From an uncultured Clostridia bacterium (GTDB lineage: Bacteria > Bacillota > Limnochordia > Darwinibacteriales > DTU012), in contig FIZJ01000006.1 in assembly GCA_900019385.1 (NCBI GenBank), positions 1-64,000 on the forward strand: DNA of 64,000 bases, read 5' to 3'. Position 1 is the stretch's first letter. Each line of letters starts with the position of its first letter. Shown piece by piece: positions 33,972 through 42,643 of this stretch. The notes beneath the pieces are model-generated. The model was given only the letters and a program-made list of their open reading frames with translations. It was not told where the DNA came from and searched no databases. The translations under genes and the position numbers were made by a program.

Positions 33972-34640
33972 ATGGACAAGCTGTTAATATGCCCATCGAT
34001 TTTAGCTGCGGATTTCAAGAATCTGGCTGCTGATTTGGGCAAGGTGGCGAACGCAGATTATATCCATGTCGATGTGATGGATGGCCATTTCGTGCCGAAC
34101 ATAAGCTTTGGGCCCATGATTGCCAAGGCAGTCCAGGAAGTGGTGGACATTCCTCTTGATGTTCATCTGATGGTCACGAACCCCGATGAGTGTATTGAGC
34201 GCTTTGTTCCGCTACGCCCAGGATTCATAACTGTCCATTACGAGGCGTGCACTCATCTGCAGAGGACTCTGGCGAGGATCAGAGAGGCAGGTGTCAGAGC
34301 GGGGGTGGCTTTGAACCCTCATACGCCTTTGACAGGGTTGGAGTATGTATTGGATGATTTGGATCTGATCCTCGTGATGACTGTCAATCCTGGGTACGGA
34401 GGTCAGGAGTTTATCCCCAGTATGGACCAAAAAATCAGAGCGGCGCGGCGGCTGATTGGCGATCGTCCGATCCGGCTGCAGGTGGACGGCGGGATCAGCC
34501 TCGATAACCTTGGCTACATCGTGGAGTGCGGTGCGGATACAATAGTGGCAGGTTCGGCTGTATTTCAGGCTCCAGATCCTGGTGATTATATCGACAAAAT
34601 GCGTGCTGGACAGCGTTTGGATAACTTTTTGTCATATTAA
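33972..34640 (+). CDS. rpe: ribulose-5-phosphate 3-epimerase
   Basis: A 222-residue TIM-barrel enzyme of the pentose phosphate pathway. Motifs: CPSILAADF, HVDVMDGHFVPNISFGP, DVHLMV, TVNPGYGGQEF and QVDGGIS, which include the metal and catalytic Asp residues. GAGGTGA ahead of ATG 33972 sets the start; a GTG at 33963 overlapping rsgA was rejected. It is the last gene of the kinase operon; no clear terminator is visible before the promoter at 34664. Confidence 0.96.
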   Translation: MDKLLICPSILAADFKNLAADLGKVANADYIHVDVMDGHFVPNISFGPMIAKAVQEVVDIPLDVHLMVTNPDECIERFVPLRPGFITVHYEACTHLQRTLARIREAGVRAGVALNPHTPLTGLEYVLDDLDLILVMTVNPGYGGQEFIPSMDQKIRAARRLIGDRPIRLQVDGGISLDNLGYIVECGADTIVAGSAVFQAPDPGDYIDKMRAGQRLDNFLSY

Positions 34641-34663
34641 TTGGGAAATTTTCATTTTAACTA

Positions 34664-34692
34664 TTGACATATCTGAAAATTGGAGCTATAAT
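34664..34692 (+). promoter_or_regulatory. consensus sigma-A promoter
   Basis: TTGACA at 34664-34669 and TATAAT at 34687-34692, exactly 17 bases apart. Both hexamers are perfect. Transcription should start near 34699, about 435 bases before the TPP riboswitch and 627 bases before thiT, so it either drives a separate RNA or gives thiT an exceptionally long leader. Confidence 0.85.
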
Positions 34693-34698
34693 TAAACC

Positions 34699-35132
34699 AA
34701 ACGATGCACTCCCACAGTCATCAAAAGGGGTTGTGACTGGAAAGAGGGTGATAGATGCGAAAAATTGACAGAACAGAAGAGAAACCAAAATAAAATTACA
34801 AAGGATTATCACATAAATAAACCGTCTCCCTTGGGTACTTTTAGATACTGCATAGGGCAGGAGTGAACGATAGATTCGGCTTAGGCAAGACATCGTCTTG
34901 GGTTTCGCAAAAGGTAAACCAATGGTTCCACCTCAAGCAAAAAGCAAAATCGTCTCCCTTAGGATAAGATAGACGGCGATTCCTGAGGATGGAAAAGGGT
35001 ATCGGCAAGGCAAATTCCAACTTCCTTCCGGACGCTAGTCTGAGAATACTTAAGTCACAATCTCTTTTGATGGATATAAAAGGAATTTCTCACTTCACGG
35101 CGAATATATTATCAACAACACAAAATCATAAT
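34699..35132 (+). other. unexplained non-coding transcribed region
   Basis: About 434 bases downstream of a perfect promoter, with no credible gene. Visible structure: CAGTCA/TGACTG hairpin near 34716-34739; an A-rich stretch at 34760-34822; the motif CGTCTCCCTT occurring twice (about 34823 and 34951); AAGAC/GTCTT hairpin near 34887-34900; AACCA/TGGTT near 34917-34927; and AATCG-TCT/AGA-CGG-CGATT near 34948-34981. The two in-frame ORFs here look like chance: one runs into the riboswitch and the other is on the opposite strand. I do not recognise RNase P, 6S, tmRNA, SRP, T-box or c-di-GMP motifs. It may be a small RNA or a long structured leader. Confidence 0.45.
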
Positions 35133-35219
35133 CCGCTGGGGGAGCCTGGTAAAAGGCTGAGATCAGTGCAGACTGAAACCCTTGGAACCTGTCAAGGTAA
35201 TGCTTGCGGAGGGAAGCGG
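35133..35219 (+). promoter_or_regulatory. TPP riboswitch
   Basis: A thiamine pyrophosphate aptamer. Closing stem CCGCT (35133-35137) pairs with AGCGG (35215-35219). The core has GGGGGAGCC, GGCTGAGA, ACCCTTGGAACCTG, then GGTAATGC and GCGGAGGGAAG, the strongly conserved TPP-binding segments. A terminator hairpin follows 33 bases later and then thiT-thiN, so ligand binding should cause premature termination of thiamine uptake genes. Confidence 0.95.
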
Positions 35220-35252
35220 TGATGCTTGGGGATAATATGTCGCCTTGATAAA

Positions 35253-35280
35253 CTGTGGCTTCCGCGCCACAGTATTTTTA
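35253..35280 (+). terminator. riboswitch-controlled terminator
   Basis: CTGTGGC at 35253-35259, loop TTCCGC, GCCACAG at 35266-35272, then TATTTTTA. It lies between the TPP aptamer and the thiT RBS and is the likely expression platform. Confidence 0.85.
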
Positions 35281-35325
35281 TGCATTATGAGCTATGTTGA
35301 AAAATTGGCGAAGGAGGTATTTGCC

Positions 35326-35874
35326 TTGAAGCGCTTTAATCTGTATGCTCAAGTGGAGGTTGCAGTCGCTGTCGCTTTGGCGGTGGCGTTGTCATTCTGG
35401 AAGGTTCTTACAATGCCGCAAGGAGGCTCGGTGTCTTTAGACATGATTCCACTGCTCTTGCTTGCGGCGCGGAGGGGGACCCCCGTAGGGCTTTTGGGAG
35501 GGTTGCTGTTTGGATTGATCAAGCTTCTTTTGGGGGCGTATATTGTGCATCCTATCCAAGCCATTCTCGACTATCCGCTGGCTTTTACCGTCCTGGGGTT
35601 TGCCGGGCTGTGGGTGAGATACGGAACAACGTACAATGATTATCTGCGCAATGGTTTTTCCCTTGCATTCGCCCTGATGCTTAGGTTCGTCAGCCATTTC
35701 ATCTCCGGCATGGTCTTTTTCGGTGAGTACGCTCCGGAAGGGACACCAGTATGGCTGTATTCTCTGACGTACAATGCCAATTATTATATACCGGAAATGA
35801 TCGTGGCGTTGGTAGTAGTTCTGATACTGTTGGCTCGAAAGGAGATCGCCCAAGTTGGCCAATCCGCAGCCTAA
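35326..35874 (+). CDS. thiT: thiamine ECF transporter S component ThiT
   Basis: A 182-residue membrane protein with about six helices that binds thiamine and works with a shared EcfAA'T module encoded elsewhere. Family segments include GLLGGLLFGLIKLL, ILDYPLAFTVLGFAG, and the substrate-site YNANYYIPEMIV near the end. TTG at 35326, eight bases after AAGGAGG, is preferred; longer readings would start inside the riboswitch terminator. It is regulated by the TPP riboswitch and overlaps thiN by 20 bases. Confidence 0.92.
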   Translation: MKRFNLYAQVEVAVAVALAVALSFWKVLTMPQGGSVSLDMIPLLLLAARRGTPVGLLGGLLFGLIKLLLGAYIVHPIQAILDYPLAFTVLGFAGLWVRYGTTYNDYLRNGFSLAFALMLRFVSHFISGMVFFGEYAPEGTPVWLYSLTYNANYYIPEMIVALVVVLILLARKEIAQVGQSAA

Positions 35875-36511
35875 ATGGGATCGATGCCTGATTATTGGCC
35901 ATGGTGAGGATGTTCCTGACAATCCCCCTAAGGTTGACGGCAGCACCTTGATTATTGCCGCCGACGGCGGCTTGATCCGCGCCCGGCAGTGGGGGCTGGT
36001 TCCTCACTGGCTGCTTGGAGATTTTGATTCGCTGGACCCAGGTTCCAGCTGCGAACTGCCGGCCGATAGGATCATCGCTTACCCCGCAGAGAAAGATCAA
36101 ACCGATCTTGAGCTGGCGGTGGACTTCGCTCTCGGGCTTGGCGTGAGAGAGATTGTGATGACGGGGGTATGGGGCGGGCGGATCGATCACAGTCTGGGGA
36201 ACATCGAAATACTGTGCAAACTGGCTGGTAAACATGTTAAAGCGCAAATGATCACCAGCAGCGCCGACTTGTATCTCGTTGATCGGTCGCTGAGGCTTGA
36301 GCTTCCGATTGGTACCACCGTCTCACTGCTTCCTTTGACGTCCAAGGTAACCGGCGTTACCACCAGCGGGTTATACTATGCTTTGCAAAACGCTGTGATT
36401 AAAAAAGGCAGCACCAAGACAATCAGCAACTATACCGTGTCATCGTGCATGGAGTTGAGGTGTGAAACTGGTGTGCTGCTGGCGATAGTGTTAAAAAAAG
36501 ACCCCAGGTAG
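35855..36511 (+). CDS. thiN: thiamine pyrophosphokinase
   Basis: A 218-residue kinase that converts thiamine to TPP. Motifs IIAADGG, LLGDFDSL, KDQTDLELA and GGRIDHSLGN cover the ATP and thiamine sites. The start is TTG at 35855 inside thiT, after AAAGGAG. Transport plus pyrophosphorylation forms a salvage operon that makes TPP from imported thiamine; no biosynthetic thi gene is present in the window. Position after rpe matches Bacillus thiN. Confidence 0.95.
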   Translation: MANPQPKWDRCLIIGHGEDVPDNPPKVDGSTLIIAADGGLIRARQWGLVPHWLLGDFDSLDPGSSCELPADRIIAYPAEKDQTDLELAVDFALGLGVREIVMTGVWGGRIDHSLGNIEILCKLAGKHVKAQMITSSADLYLVDRSLRLELPIGTTVSLLPLTSKVTGVTTSGLYYALQNAVIKKGSTKTISNYTVSSCMELRCETGVLLAIVLKKDPR

Positions 36512-36530
36512 GATTACCTGGGGCTTGTTG
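36502..36530. terminator. hairpin between thiN and rpmB
   Basis: CCCCAGGTA at 36502-36510, GGAT, TACCTGGGG at 36515-36523. The following T-run is poor (CTTGTTGT). It overlaps the thiN stop and sits between convergent genes. Confidence 0.6.
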
Positions 36531-36549
36531 TCAAAGGTCAGGGGTTATG

Positions 36550-36741
36550 TTAAACGACTCGCTCGATTTTATTGCTTTTAAGGCATCTCGTACAGACATA
36601 AGCCCGTTGCGGAACTCCGTCGATTCTGACGCGAACGCGCTGCAGGTTGGGCTTCCAGGTACGGCGAGATTTATTCATGGCGTGACTTCTGGTGTTGCCG
36701 AACACGGTACCTTTGTCACAAACAATGCACCTTCTAGCCAT
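36550..36741 (-). CDS. rpmB: 50S ribosomal protein L28
   Basis: A 63-residue L28 of the zinc-binding form: CIVC near the N-terminus and CTRC near the C-terminus, with GNTRSHAMNKSRRTWKPNLQ between. GGGGG precedes the ATG. It is transcribed opposite to its neighbours, as in Bacillus. The sporulation peptide gene spoVM, which lies between thiN and rpmB in Bacillus, is not present in the 38-base gap. Confidence 0.96.
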   Translation of the reverse strand: MARRCIVCDKGTVFGNTRSHAMNKSRRTWKPNLQRVRVRIDGVPQRAYVCTRCLKSNKIERVV

Positions 36742-36775
36742 TTAGCTAACCCCCTTTGATTCATCATCGAACATC

Positions 36776-36804
36776 ATTCTAACACACCGCAAGGGAGTTT
36801 GCAA
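36776..36804 (-). promoter_or_regulatory. promoter of rpmB
   Basis: On the minus strand TTGCAA (36804-36799) and TAGAAT (36781-36776) are 17 bases apart, 34 bases before the rpmB ATG. Confidence 0.65.
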
Positions 36805-36815
36805 GCCAAAAATGC

Positions 36816-36844
36816 TTTACATTTCAACGGTAAACAGATAAAAT
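36816..36844 (+). promoter_or_regulatory. promoter of yloU-fakA
   Basis: TTTACA at 36816-36821 and TAAAAT at 36839-36844, spacing 17. It is 45 bases before the TTG of the yloU gene and divergent from the rpmB promoter. Confidence 0.65.
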
Positions 36845-36889
36845 GTAGCTGTGGTTAAAAAGCATTGGCAAATATAGGGGGGATAGTTT

Positions 36890-37261
36890 TTGACCCAGAA
36901 GCTTCAGACTGAACTTGGCAGCATTAATATAAGCGAAGATGTCATCGCGGTCATCTGCGGCGTAGCGGCCATGGAATGCTATGGCCTAGTAGGAATGGCC
37001 TCCCGCAACGTCCAGGATGGGATTAGCGATTTGCTGCGCAAAGACTATTATGAACGTGGTGTCGATGTTCAATATATAGATGATCATAAAGTCAGTGTCA
37101 CCCTCTACATTATCGTTGAATACGGAGTAAGAATCTCGGAGGTTGCCCGGAACATCCAGGAACGAGTCAAATACGCTATTGAAAACACAGTTGGCCTGGA
37201 AGTGGAAAGCATTGACATCCGCGTCCAGGGAGTCAGAGTGACTGATGCGAAACGCAAGTGA
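36890..37261 (+). CDS. Asp23/YloU family protein
   Basis: A 123-residue DUF322 (Asp23) protein: GSINISEDVIAVICGVAAMECYGLVGM, VSVTLYIIVEYGVRISEVARNIQERVKYAIE and VESIDIRVQGVRV. Family members associate with membranes and envelope stress; the exact role is unsettled. The start is TTG at 36890 after AGGGGGG. It is directly followed by fakA, as in Bacillus yloU-yloV, suggesting a link to fatty-acid uptake. Confidence 0.93.
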   Translation: MTQKLQTELGSINISEDVIAVICGVAAMECYGLVGMASRNVQDGISDLLRKDYYERGVDVQYIDDHKVSVTLYIIVEYGVRISEVARNIQERVKYAIENTVGLEVESIDIRVQGVRVTDAKRK

Positions 37262-37277
37262 GCAGGAGGATACCAAA

Positions 37278-38939
37278 GTGGACGTAATAAACGGCGTAGA
37301 ATTCAGAAGGATTATCACCGCGGCAGCCCAGGTTTTGGCAGAATCCAAAGAGCAAATCAACGCCCTTAACGTATTTCCTGTTCCCGATGGTGACACGGGA
37401 ACCAATATGGCACTGACCCTTCAGTCGGCCTTGAGAGAGCTTGACAATATGGAAACAGACAGTATCTCCAAAGTGGCGCAGGCTATCGCCAGAGGGTCCT
37501 TGATGGGCGCGAGAGGCAACAGCGGAGTAATCCTTTCCCAGTATTTCCGCGGCTTCAGCGATGGATTGGGCAAGTTGAAGGCCGCGAACGGCCGCCAGCT
37601 TGCCAAAGCTTTTGATCAGGCATCGAAAAGAACATACAAGGCAGTTATGAAGCCGGTGGAAGGTACGATGCTCACCGTCGGCAGGGCAATCGCCGAGGCT
37701 TGTACCAACGCTTGTGAAAACGAAGCTCTGTCGCCAGTCGAAGTGTGGAAGGTAGCCATCGAGGCAGGCACCAAAGCGTTGGAAAACACTCCCAACATCC
37801 TACCGGTCCTGAAACAAGCGGGCGTTGTCGATGCTGGAGGCAAAGGACTGATTGTGGCGCTTGAAGGAGCGTACAAAGCACTTGTGGGTGAGATTGAGGT
37901 TTCGGGCAAACCTGTACTGGTGCCGAAACAGACGCAGGAAGCAATCACCCGTATTGAAGGTGTCCTTGTCAACAAATACTGCACTGAGTTTTTTATCAAG
38001 GGCGAAAACCTGGATGTGGACCAAATCCGTTCGGCTTTGGAGCCAAAAGGCGAATCGCTGCTCGTTGTCGGGGATCAAAAGGTAGTCAAGATCCATATCC
38101 ACACCGATCATCCAGGTCAAGTATTGGAGTACTGCATCGGCTTAGGCGATTTGGCGGATATTAAAATAGACAATATGCAGTTTCAAAATGAGATGGCAGC
38201 TGAAGAACTGGAAAAACAAAGCGGCAACGGGCTGCCTTCCTCGAACAACACAATTATTTCCCGCAATTCGTCCAAGGAGAAGAAGGCAATCGGTGTCGTG
38301 GCAGTTGTCCCCGGTAACGGTTTGGCTGAGATCTTCACAAGTTTGGGAGTGGATGTTGCCCTTTACGGAGGCCAGACCATGAATCCCAGCACCGAAGAGC
38401 TTGTGCAAGCCGTGGAGGAAGTCAGCGCCGACGCTGTGATCATCTTGCCGAACAACAAAAATGTCGTTTTCTCAGCCGAGCAGGTTAAGGAGTTTGTCGA
38501 CAAGCGGGTTGAGGTAGTCGCCACCACGACAGTTCCGCAGGGGATTGCCGCTATGGTCGGATTTGCCGAACACATGGACCTTGAGGCCAATTTGCAGGCC
38601 ATGCAGGAAGAATTGGCGCACGTCCGGTCCGGTGAAATCACCTTTGCGGTCCGCTCCACAAAAACCGGCGAACTGAACATCGAAGAGCAGGACTACATCG
38701 GGCTTGCCGACGGCAAAATCGTTGCAGCCGGACCATCTTTGACCGAGGTGGGGATTGCGCTTCTGGAAGACCTGGTGGATGACGGCTCTTCACTGATCAG
38801 TATCTACTACGGCAGCGATGTTGATCAAGAAACGGCCGAATCTTTTAAGGAAGAGGTGGAAGGGCGGTACGGCCAGTGTGAAGTAGAGCTGTACCACGGC
38901 GGCCAACCACTGTATTTCTACATTATCTCTGTGGAATAA
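37278..38939 (+). CDS. fakA: fatty acid kinase catalytic subunit FakA (DAK-type)
   Basis: A 553-residue protein. The N-terminal DhaL-like ATP-binding domain has FPVPDGDTGTNM (metal-binding Asp) and MGARGNSGVILSQYFRG. A central region and a C-terminal DegV-like domain follow. FakA phosphorylates fatty acids presented by FakB, feeding PlsX/PlsY phospholipid synthesis. AGGAGG at 37264-37269 selects GTG 37278; a longer start would overlap yloU. The FakB-type gene is next. Confidence 0.92.
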   Translation: MDVINGVEFRRIITAAAQVLAESKEQINALNVFPVPDGDTGTNMALTLQSALRELDNMETDSISKVAQAIARGSLMGARGNSGVILSQYFRGFSDGLGKLKAANGRQLAKAFDQASKRTYKAVMKPVEGTMLTVGRAIAEACTNACENEALSPVEVWKVAIEAGTKALENTPNILPVLKQAGVVDAGGKGLIVALEGAYKALVGEIEVSGKPVLVPKQTQEAITRIEGVLVNKYCTEFFIKGENLDVDQIRSALEPKGESLLVVGDQKVVKIHIHTDHPGQVLEYCIGLGDLADIKIDNMQFQNEMAAEELEKQSGNGLPSSNNTIISRNSSKEKKAIGVVAVVPGNGLAEIFTSLGVDVALYGGQTMNPSTEELVQAVEEVSADAVIILPNNKNVVFSAEQVKEFVDKRVEVVATTTVPQGIAAMVGFAEHMDLEANLQAMQEELAHVRSGEITFAVRSTKTGELNIEEQDYIGLADGKIVAAGPSLTEVGIALLEDLVDDGSSLISIYYGSDVDQETAESFKEEVEGRYGQCEVELYHGGQPLYFYIISVE

Positions 38940-38960
38940 TCAAAAAAGAGGTGCAATACC

Positions 38961-39812
38961 ATGCCTAGAGTTCATGTTGTTACCGATACCGGAAGCGATC
39001 TGCCGGCTTCTGTCAGAACCAAATATAACATTCACCTGGTTCCGCTCAGCATCCAATTCGGTGAAGAGATCTACCTGGACACCTTTGAACTGAGTTCGGA
39101 ACAGTTCTACCATCACTTGGCGGAATCCAGTGCGCTGCCGAGTACCTGTCAGCCGTCACCAGCAGACTTTGTCAAATGCTACGAGCAGATTTCCCAGCCG
39201 GGAGATCACATTGTCTCGGTCCATCTGAGCAGCAAGCTGAGCGGGACTTATCAATCAGCGGTGCTGGCATCGACGATGGTGGAAAAACGGAGCATTCATA
39301 TCATAGACACCAAATCTGCTTCGATAGGCATTGGAATGGTGGCAGTGGCTGTCGCCGAGGCTCTGGAGAACGGTGCTTCTGTGGAAGAAGCATTGGCGGT
39401 AGGTGAGAGGGTGATGGAAGAACTGCAGGTGTATTTTGTAGTTGACACCCTCGAGTACTTGCGCCGCAATGGACGCATTGGGGCAGCCGCCGCCATGGTC
39501 GGGTCTCTTTTGAATATCAAGCCTGTGCTGACCTTGGCCAACGGAATAGTCACACCCTTCGACAAAGTGCGGGGCAAGGCAAGAGCCATCAATCGGATTT
39601 GTGATCTGTTCGCTGAATATGTCAAGGCGCGCCCAAACCAGAAAATCAGAGCCGCACTCGTCCATGCTAACTGTCAGGATGAAGCGGAGCAGATTGCAGA
39701 AAAGTTAAAAGCCGAATTTGGCATCGAGGATATGCTGTTTGGACTGATCGGCCCTACCGTTGGGGTGCATGTTGGGCCCGGCACGATTGCCCTGCTCTGG
39801 CATCCGATATAA
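38961..39812 (+). CDS. DegV-family fatty acid-binding protein (FakB type)
   Basis: A 283-residue DegV protein. It has VTDTGSDLPASV near the N-terminus, the fatty-acid-phosphate site VHLSSKLSGTYQSA, DTKSASIGIGM, and a C-terminal IGPTVGVHVGPGTI. Members carry one fatty acid and present it to FakA. Adjacent placement after fakA supports the role; chain specificity is unknown. RBS AAAAGAGGTG precedes ATG 38961. Confidence 0.92.
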   Translation: MPRVHVVTDTGSDLPASVRTKYNIHLVPLSIQFGEEIYLDTFELSSEQFYHHLAESSALPSTCQPSPADFVKCYEQISQPGDHIVSVHLSSKLSGTYQSAVLASTMVEKRSIHIIDTKSASIGIGMVAVAVAEALENGASVEEALAVGERVMEELQVYFVVDTLEYLRRNGRIGAAAAMVGSLLNIKPVLTLANGIVTPFDKVRGKARAINRICDLFAEYVKARPNQKIRAALVHANCQDEAEQIAEKLKAEFGIEDMLFGLIGPTVGVHVGPGTIALLWHPI

Positions 39813-39819
39813 ACTCTTG

Positions 39820-39844
39820 CCCCTGGGGAAACCCGGGGGTTTTG
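39820..39844 (+). terminator. terminator after fakB
   Basis: CCCCTGGG at 39820-39827, loop GAAA, CCCGGGGG at 39832-39839, then TTTT. It separates the fak genes from recG. Confidence 0.75.
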
Positions 39845-39863
39845 GTTGTAACGGAGGTGCGGT

Positions 39864-41873
39864 ATGTTAGAACAACCTATCACCGTCATTCCGCGCGTCG
39901 GAACACGAAAGGCGCAGTTGGCGGCGAAGTTGGAACTGCACACCCTGCGTGATGTCTTGTTTTCCTTCCCCAGAGCATACAAGGACTTCACTGCCGCCTT
40001 AAGTCCGGATCAGGCAGAAATCGGTGCGGAAGCCTTATTTCACGGTCAAATAGCCGATCTGATCGAGCGTGAACTCTCCCGCAACCGGCGCTTGATTCAG
40101 GCAAGGCTTCTGGGAAACAGGCGTGTGTTGAACCTCAGCTGGTTTACCGCTTCCTACCGCCGCGGCTTCAGCTACCAATACATGCAGCTGTCAAGAGTGG
40201 ACGAGCTCTGGGTTTACGGAACGGTGAAACCAGGCCTTTATGGCCCTGAAATCGTTGGCGGAGAGTTCTACACAAGCAAGCCAAAATACAGCTGTTTTGT
40301 GCCGGTCTATCCTTTAGCGGCGGGGATCACCAACCGGATGCGCCTAGATTGGATCGAGTTTGCCCTGAAGCATCTTGATCAAATTCAAGAATGTCTGCCC
40401 GAGCATCTATCGAGCCGCTTCCTCGGACGCCGAGAAGCTCTGCGTGCGATTCATTTTCCTCGCAGCGAGGCAGAACTTGCTGAAGCAAGGAAACGGCTGA
40501 TCTTCGAAGAGTTTTTTCTTTTTCAGGCAAGTCTCGGCGCGGCTGTGGCCAAGCGGCGGGAATCGGTTAAGCACCAACCGGACGGGACAGTGACCAAACG
40601 GTTTCTGGAACGGCTTCCGTTCAGGCTTACAAACGGTCAGGTCAGTGCCATCGATGATGTCCGCAGGGATATGGAATCACAGCAGCAAATGCGGCGCCTA
40701 ATCCAAGGCGATGTTGGATCCGGCAAAACCGTTGTTGCTGAATATGCCTGCCTGAAAGCAGTTGATTCAGGTGGGCAGGTGGCGGTGATGGTGCCGACAG
40801 AGATTTTGGCTAGGCAGATGTACGATCGGTTTACGGCCGATTTCGCCCCGCTGGGGGTATCCACGGGCTTTTTGGTCGGCAGAACTTCTTCAAAACGGCG
40901 GAAAGAAATCCTTCGTAAGGCGGCGGAACGCGACATATCAGTATTGATCGGCACTCATGCATTGATTTCGGATCATGTCCAATTCGATAATTTGACTCTT
41001 GCCGTAATCGATGAACAGCACCGCTTCGGGGTACGGCAAAGGCTGGCCTTAAGCGACAAAAGCAACGCCGATTTGCTGGTGATGTCTGCCACACCCATAC
41101 CACGGTCATTGGCGCTGACCTTGTATGGAGACCTGAACATATCGATCATCCCCGAGCTGCCTGCAGGCCGCAAACCAATTGACACCAGGCTGATCCACCC
41201 CAGGCAGAGGGATGATGTCTACCGGTTTGTGGTGCAGCGGGTGAAACAGGGTGAACAGGCTTTTGTCGTGTTCCCCCTGGTGGAAGAGTCGGAAAAACTT
41301 GATGCCAGGGCGGCGATCCAGGAGATGGAAAGCCTGTCAATACAGCAGTTGGCAGAGGTTCGGGTCGGGCTTGTCCACGGTCAGATGGGAAAGGAAAAAG
41401 ATCAGGTTATGCAAGATTTCTACGACGGTAAACTCGATGTGCTGATCACGACGACCGTGGTAGAAGTTGGCATGAATGTATTGAAAGCCACAGTGATGGT
41501 GATCGAGAACGCCGATCGGTTTGGCCTGGCACAGCTGCATCAGCTCCGCGGCAGAGTGGGGCGGGCGGAAAAGCAAGCATATTGTTTCTTGATCGCTGAA
41601 CCCAAAACGGAGCTGGCCAGGCAGAGATTGGACATAATCAGGCATACTAATGACGGATTGAAGATCGCGGAAGAGGACCTGAAACTGCGGGGCCCAGGAG
41701 ACCTGCTCGGTACCCGTCAGTCTGGTGATCCGTGGTTTAAACTTGCGGACCTGATCCGAGATCAGGCGCTGTTGGAGCAAGCTGCTCGTGAGGTGCAAAA
41801 ACTTATCCGGGACGACCCTGAGTTGGAACGGCATCCTGAATTGCGCGCTGAAATAAAAAGACAGCAGCCGTAA
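39864..41873 (+). CDS. recG: ATP-dependent DNA helicase RecG
   Basis: A 669-residue branch-migration helicase. The N-terminal wedge/OB domain is followed by Walker A GDVGSGKTVVAEYA, DEQHRFGV, SATPIPRSL, and HQLRGRVGRAEKQAYCFL. The motif usually written VIEVGVDVPNA reads VVEVGMNVLKA, a local divergence. ATG at 39864 follows ACGGAGGTG. It is somewhat shorter than many homologues at the N-terminus. In Bacillus, fapR follows; here the rsmD-rpmF block is inserted. Confidence 0.95.
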   Translation: MLEQPITVIPRVGTRKAQLAAKLELHTLRDVLFSFPRAYKDFTAALSPDQAEIGAEALFHGQIADLIERELSRNRRLIQARLLGNRRVLNLSWFTASYRRGFSYQYMQLSRVDELWVYGTVKPGLYGPEIVGGEFYTSKPKYSCFVPVYPLAAGITNRMRLDWIEFALKHLDQIQECLPEHLSSRFLGRREALRAIHFPRSEAELAEARKRLIFEEFFLFQASLGAAVAKRRESVKHQPDGTVTKRFLERLPFRLTNGQVSAIDDVRRDMESQQQMRRLIQGDVGSGKTVVAEYACLKAVDSGGQVAVMVPTEILARQMYDRFTADFAPLGVSTGFLVGRTSSKRRKEILRKAAERDISVLIGTHALISDHVQFDNLTLAVIDEQHRFGVRQRLALSDKSNADLLVMSATPIPRSLALTLYGDLNISIIPELPAGRKPIDTRLIHPRQRDDVYRFVVQRVKQGEQAFVVFPLVEESEKLDARAAIQEMESLSIQQLAEVRVGLVHGQMGKEKDQVMQDFYDGKLDVLITTTVVEVGMNVLKATVMVIENADRFGLAQLHQLRGRVGRAEKQAYCFLIAEPKTELARQRLDIIRHTNDGLKIAEEDLKLRGPGDLLGTRQSGDPWFKLADLIRDQALLEQAAREVQKLIRDDPELERHPELRAEIKRQQP

Positions 41874-42052
41874 CCAGCTGCCGTCTCTGGGAGAGGAGAA
41901 ACCGGAGGAAGAATAGAACCAAATTATTGGTCGCACTTCCTGTGCCTTTTGGGGAGGGTCAATCTCTTCATTGCTATTATGTGGCAGCAGCCCCATGGAA
42001 TATACAAGGGTGGTGGCGGTATTTTTTTCCAATAGGTCAGGGAGGAGTAACT

Positions 42053-42643
42053 GTGCGAGTGATCGCGGGACATGCCCGGGGCAGACGGTTGAAAAGCGTG
42101 CGGGGCAGCCGCACGCGGCCGACTACAGATCGGGTCAAAGAGAACTTGTTTAACATTATCGGCAATCAGATTGTCCAAGCCAAAGTCTTGGATCTGTTCG
42201 CCGGCAGCGGCGGAATCGGAATCGAAGCACTGAGCCGCGGTGCCGAAAGGGCGGTATTTGTCGATAAAGAACGCCTATGCACAGAAATCATCCGCTGCAA
42301 CCTTTCGGCAACAGGTTTGTCCGAACGGGCGGAAGTCTACACCAACGACGTGTTCCGGGCTATAAAGACACTTGGACATAAACAAAGGCGGTTTGATTTC
42401 ATTTATCTTGATCCACCTTATACAAGTGGTTTGGCTGACAAGGCTCTGGCAGAGATAGCACAGGGCAATCTGCTCGCCGACGGGGGAATCGCTGTTGTGG
42501 AACACAGCAGTAAAGAGGATATTGCTCAGTCCACGTTGAACTTAATTCGCATAAGACAAGCACGGTATGGAGATACGGTCCTTTCATTCTACCGCGTTGA
42601 GGGGGATAACCTTGAAAATCTGCATATGTCCAGGCAGCTTTGA
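42053..42643 (+). CDS. rsmD: 16S rRNA m2G966 methyltransferase RsmD
   Basis: A 196-residue rRNA methyltransferase: [29 protein letters not shown] site [19 protein letters not shown], and catalytic [16 protein letters not shown] at 42040-42046 selects GTG 42053; the longer open frame from 41927 lacks conservation. It overlaps coaD by 32 bases, the order seen in Bacillus ylbH-coaD. Confidence 0.94.
   Translation: MRVIAGHARGRRLKSVRGSRTRPTTDRVKENLFNIIGNQIVQAKVLDLFAGSGGIGIEALSRGAERAVFVDKERLCTEIIRCNLSATGLSERAEVYTNDVFRAIKTLGHKQRRFDFIYLDPPYTSGLADKALAEIAQGNLLADGGIAVVEHSSKEDIAQSTLNLIRIRQARYGDTVLSFYRVEGDNLENLHMSRQL

Noticed and set aside
34657..34893. Minus-strand open frame of 78 codons
   Set aside because: It overlaps the consensus promoter on the plus strand, has no recognisable domain, and its hydrophobic stretch reflects the A-rich plus strand.
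34905..34950. GGTAAACC followed by CAAGCAAAAAGC, reminiscent of RNase P RNA
   Set aside because: The essential GAGGAAAGTCC and the 3' ACAGAA element are absent nearby.
35009..35045. On the minus strand, GTCCGGAAGGAAG resembles the SRP RNA apical loop
   Set aside because: The symmetric-loop bases around it (CAGG/AGCA type) are not conserved and no long hairpin encloses it.
34989..35222. Open frame of 77 codons in the rpe-thiT gap
   Set aside because: It runs through the TPP riboswitch, whose conserved bases explain the sequence; no RBS-supported family protein.
41927..42052. Extended N-terminus of rsmD
   Set aside because: The conserved protein begins at [11 protein letters not shown] and a strong RBS directly precedes GTG 42053.
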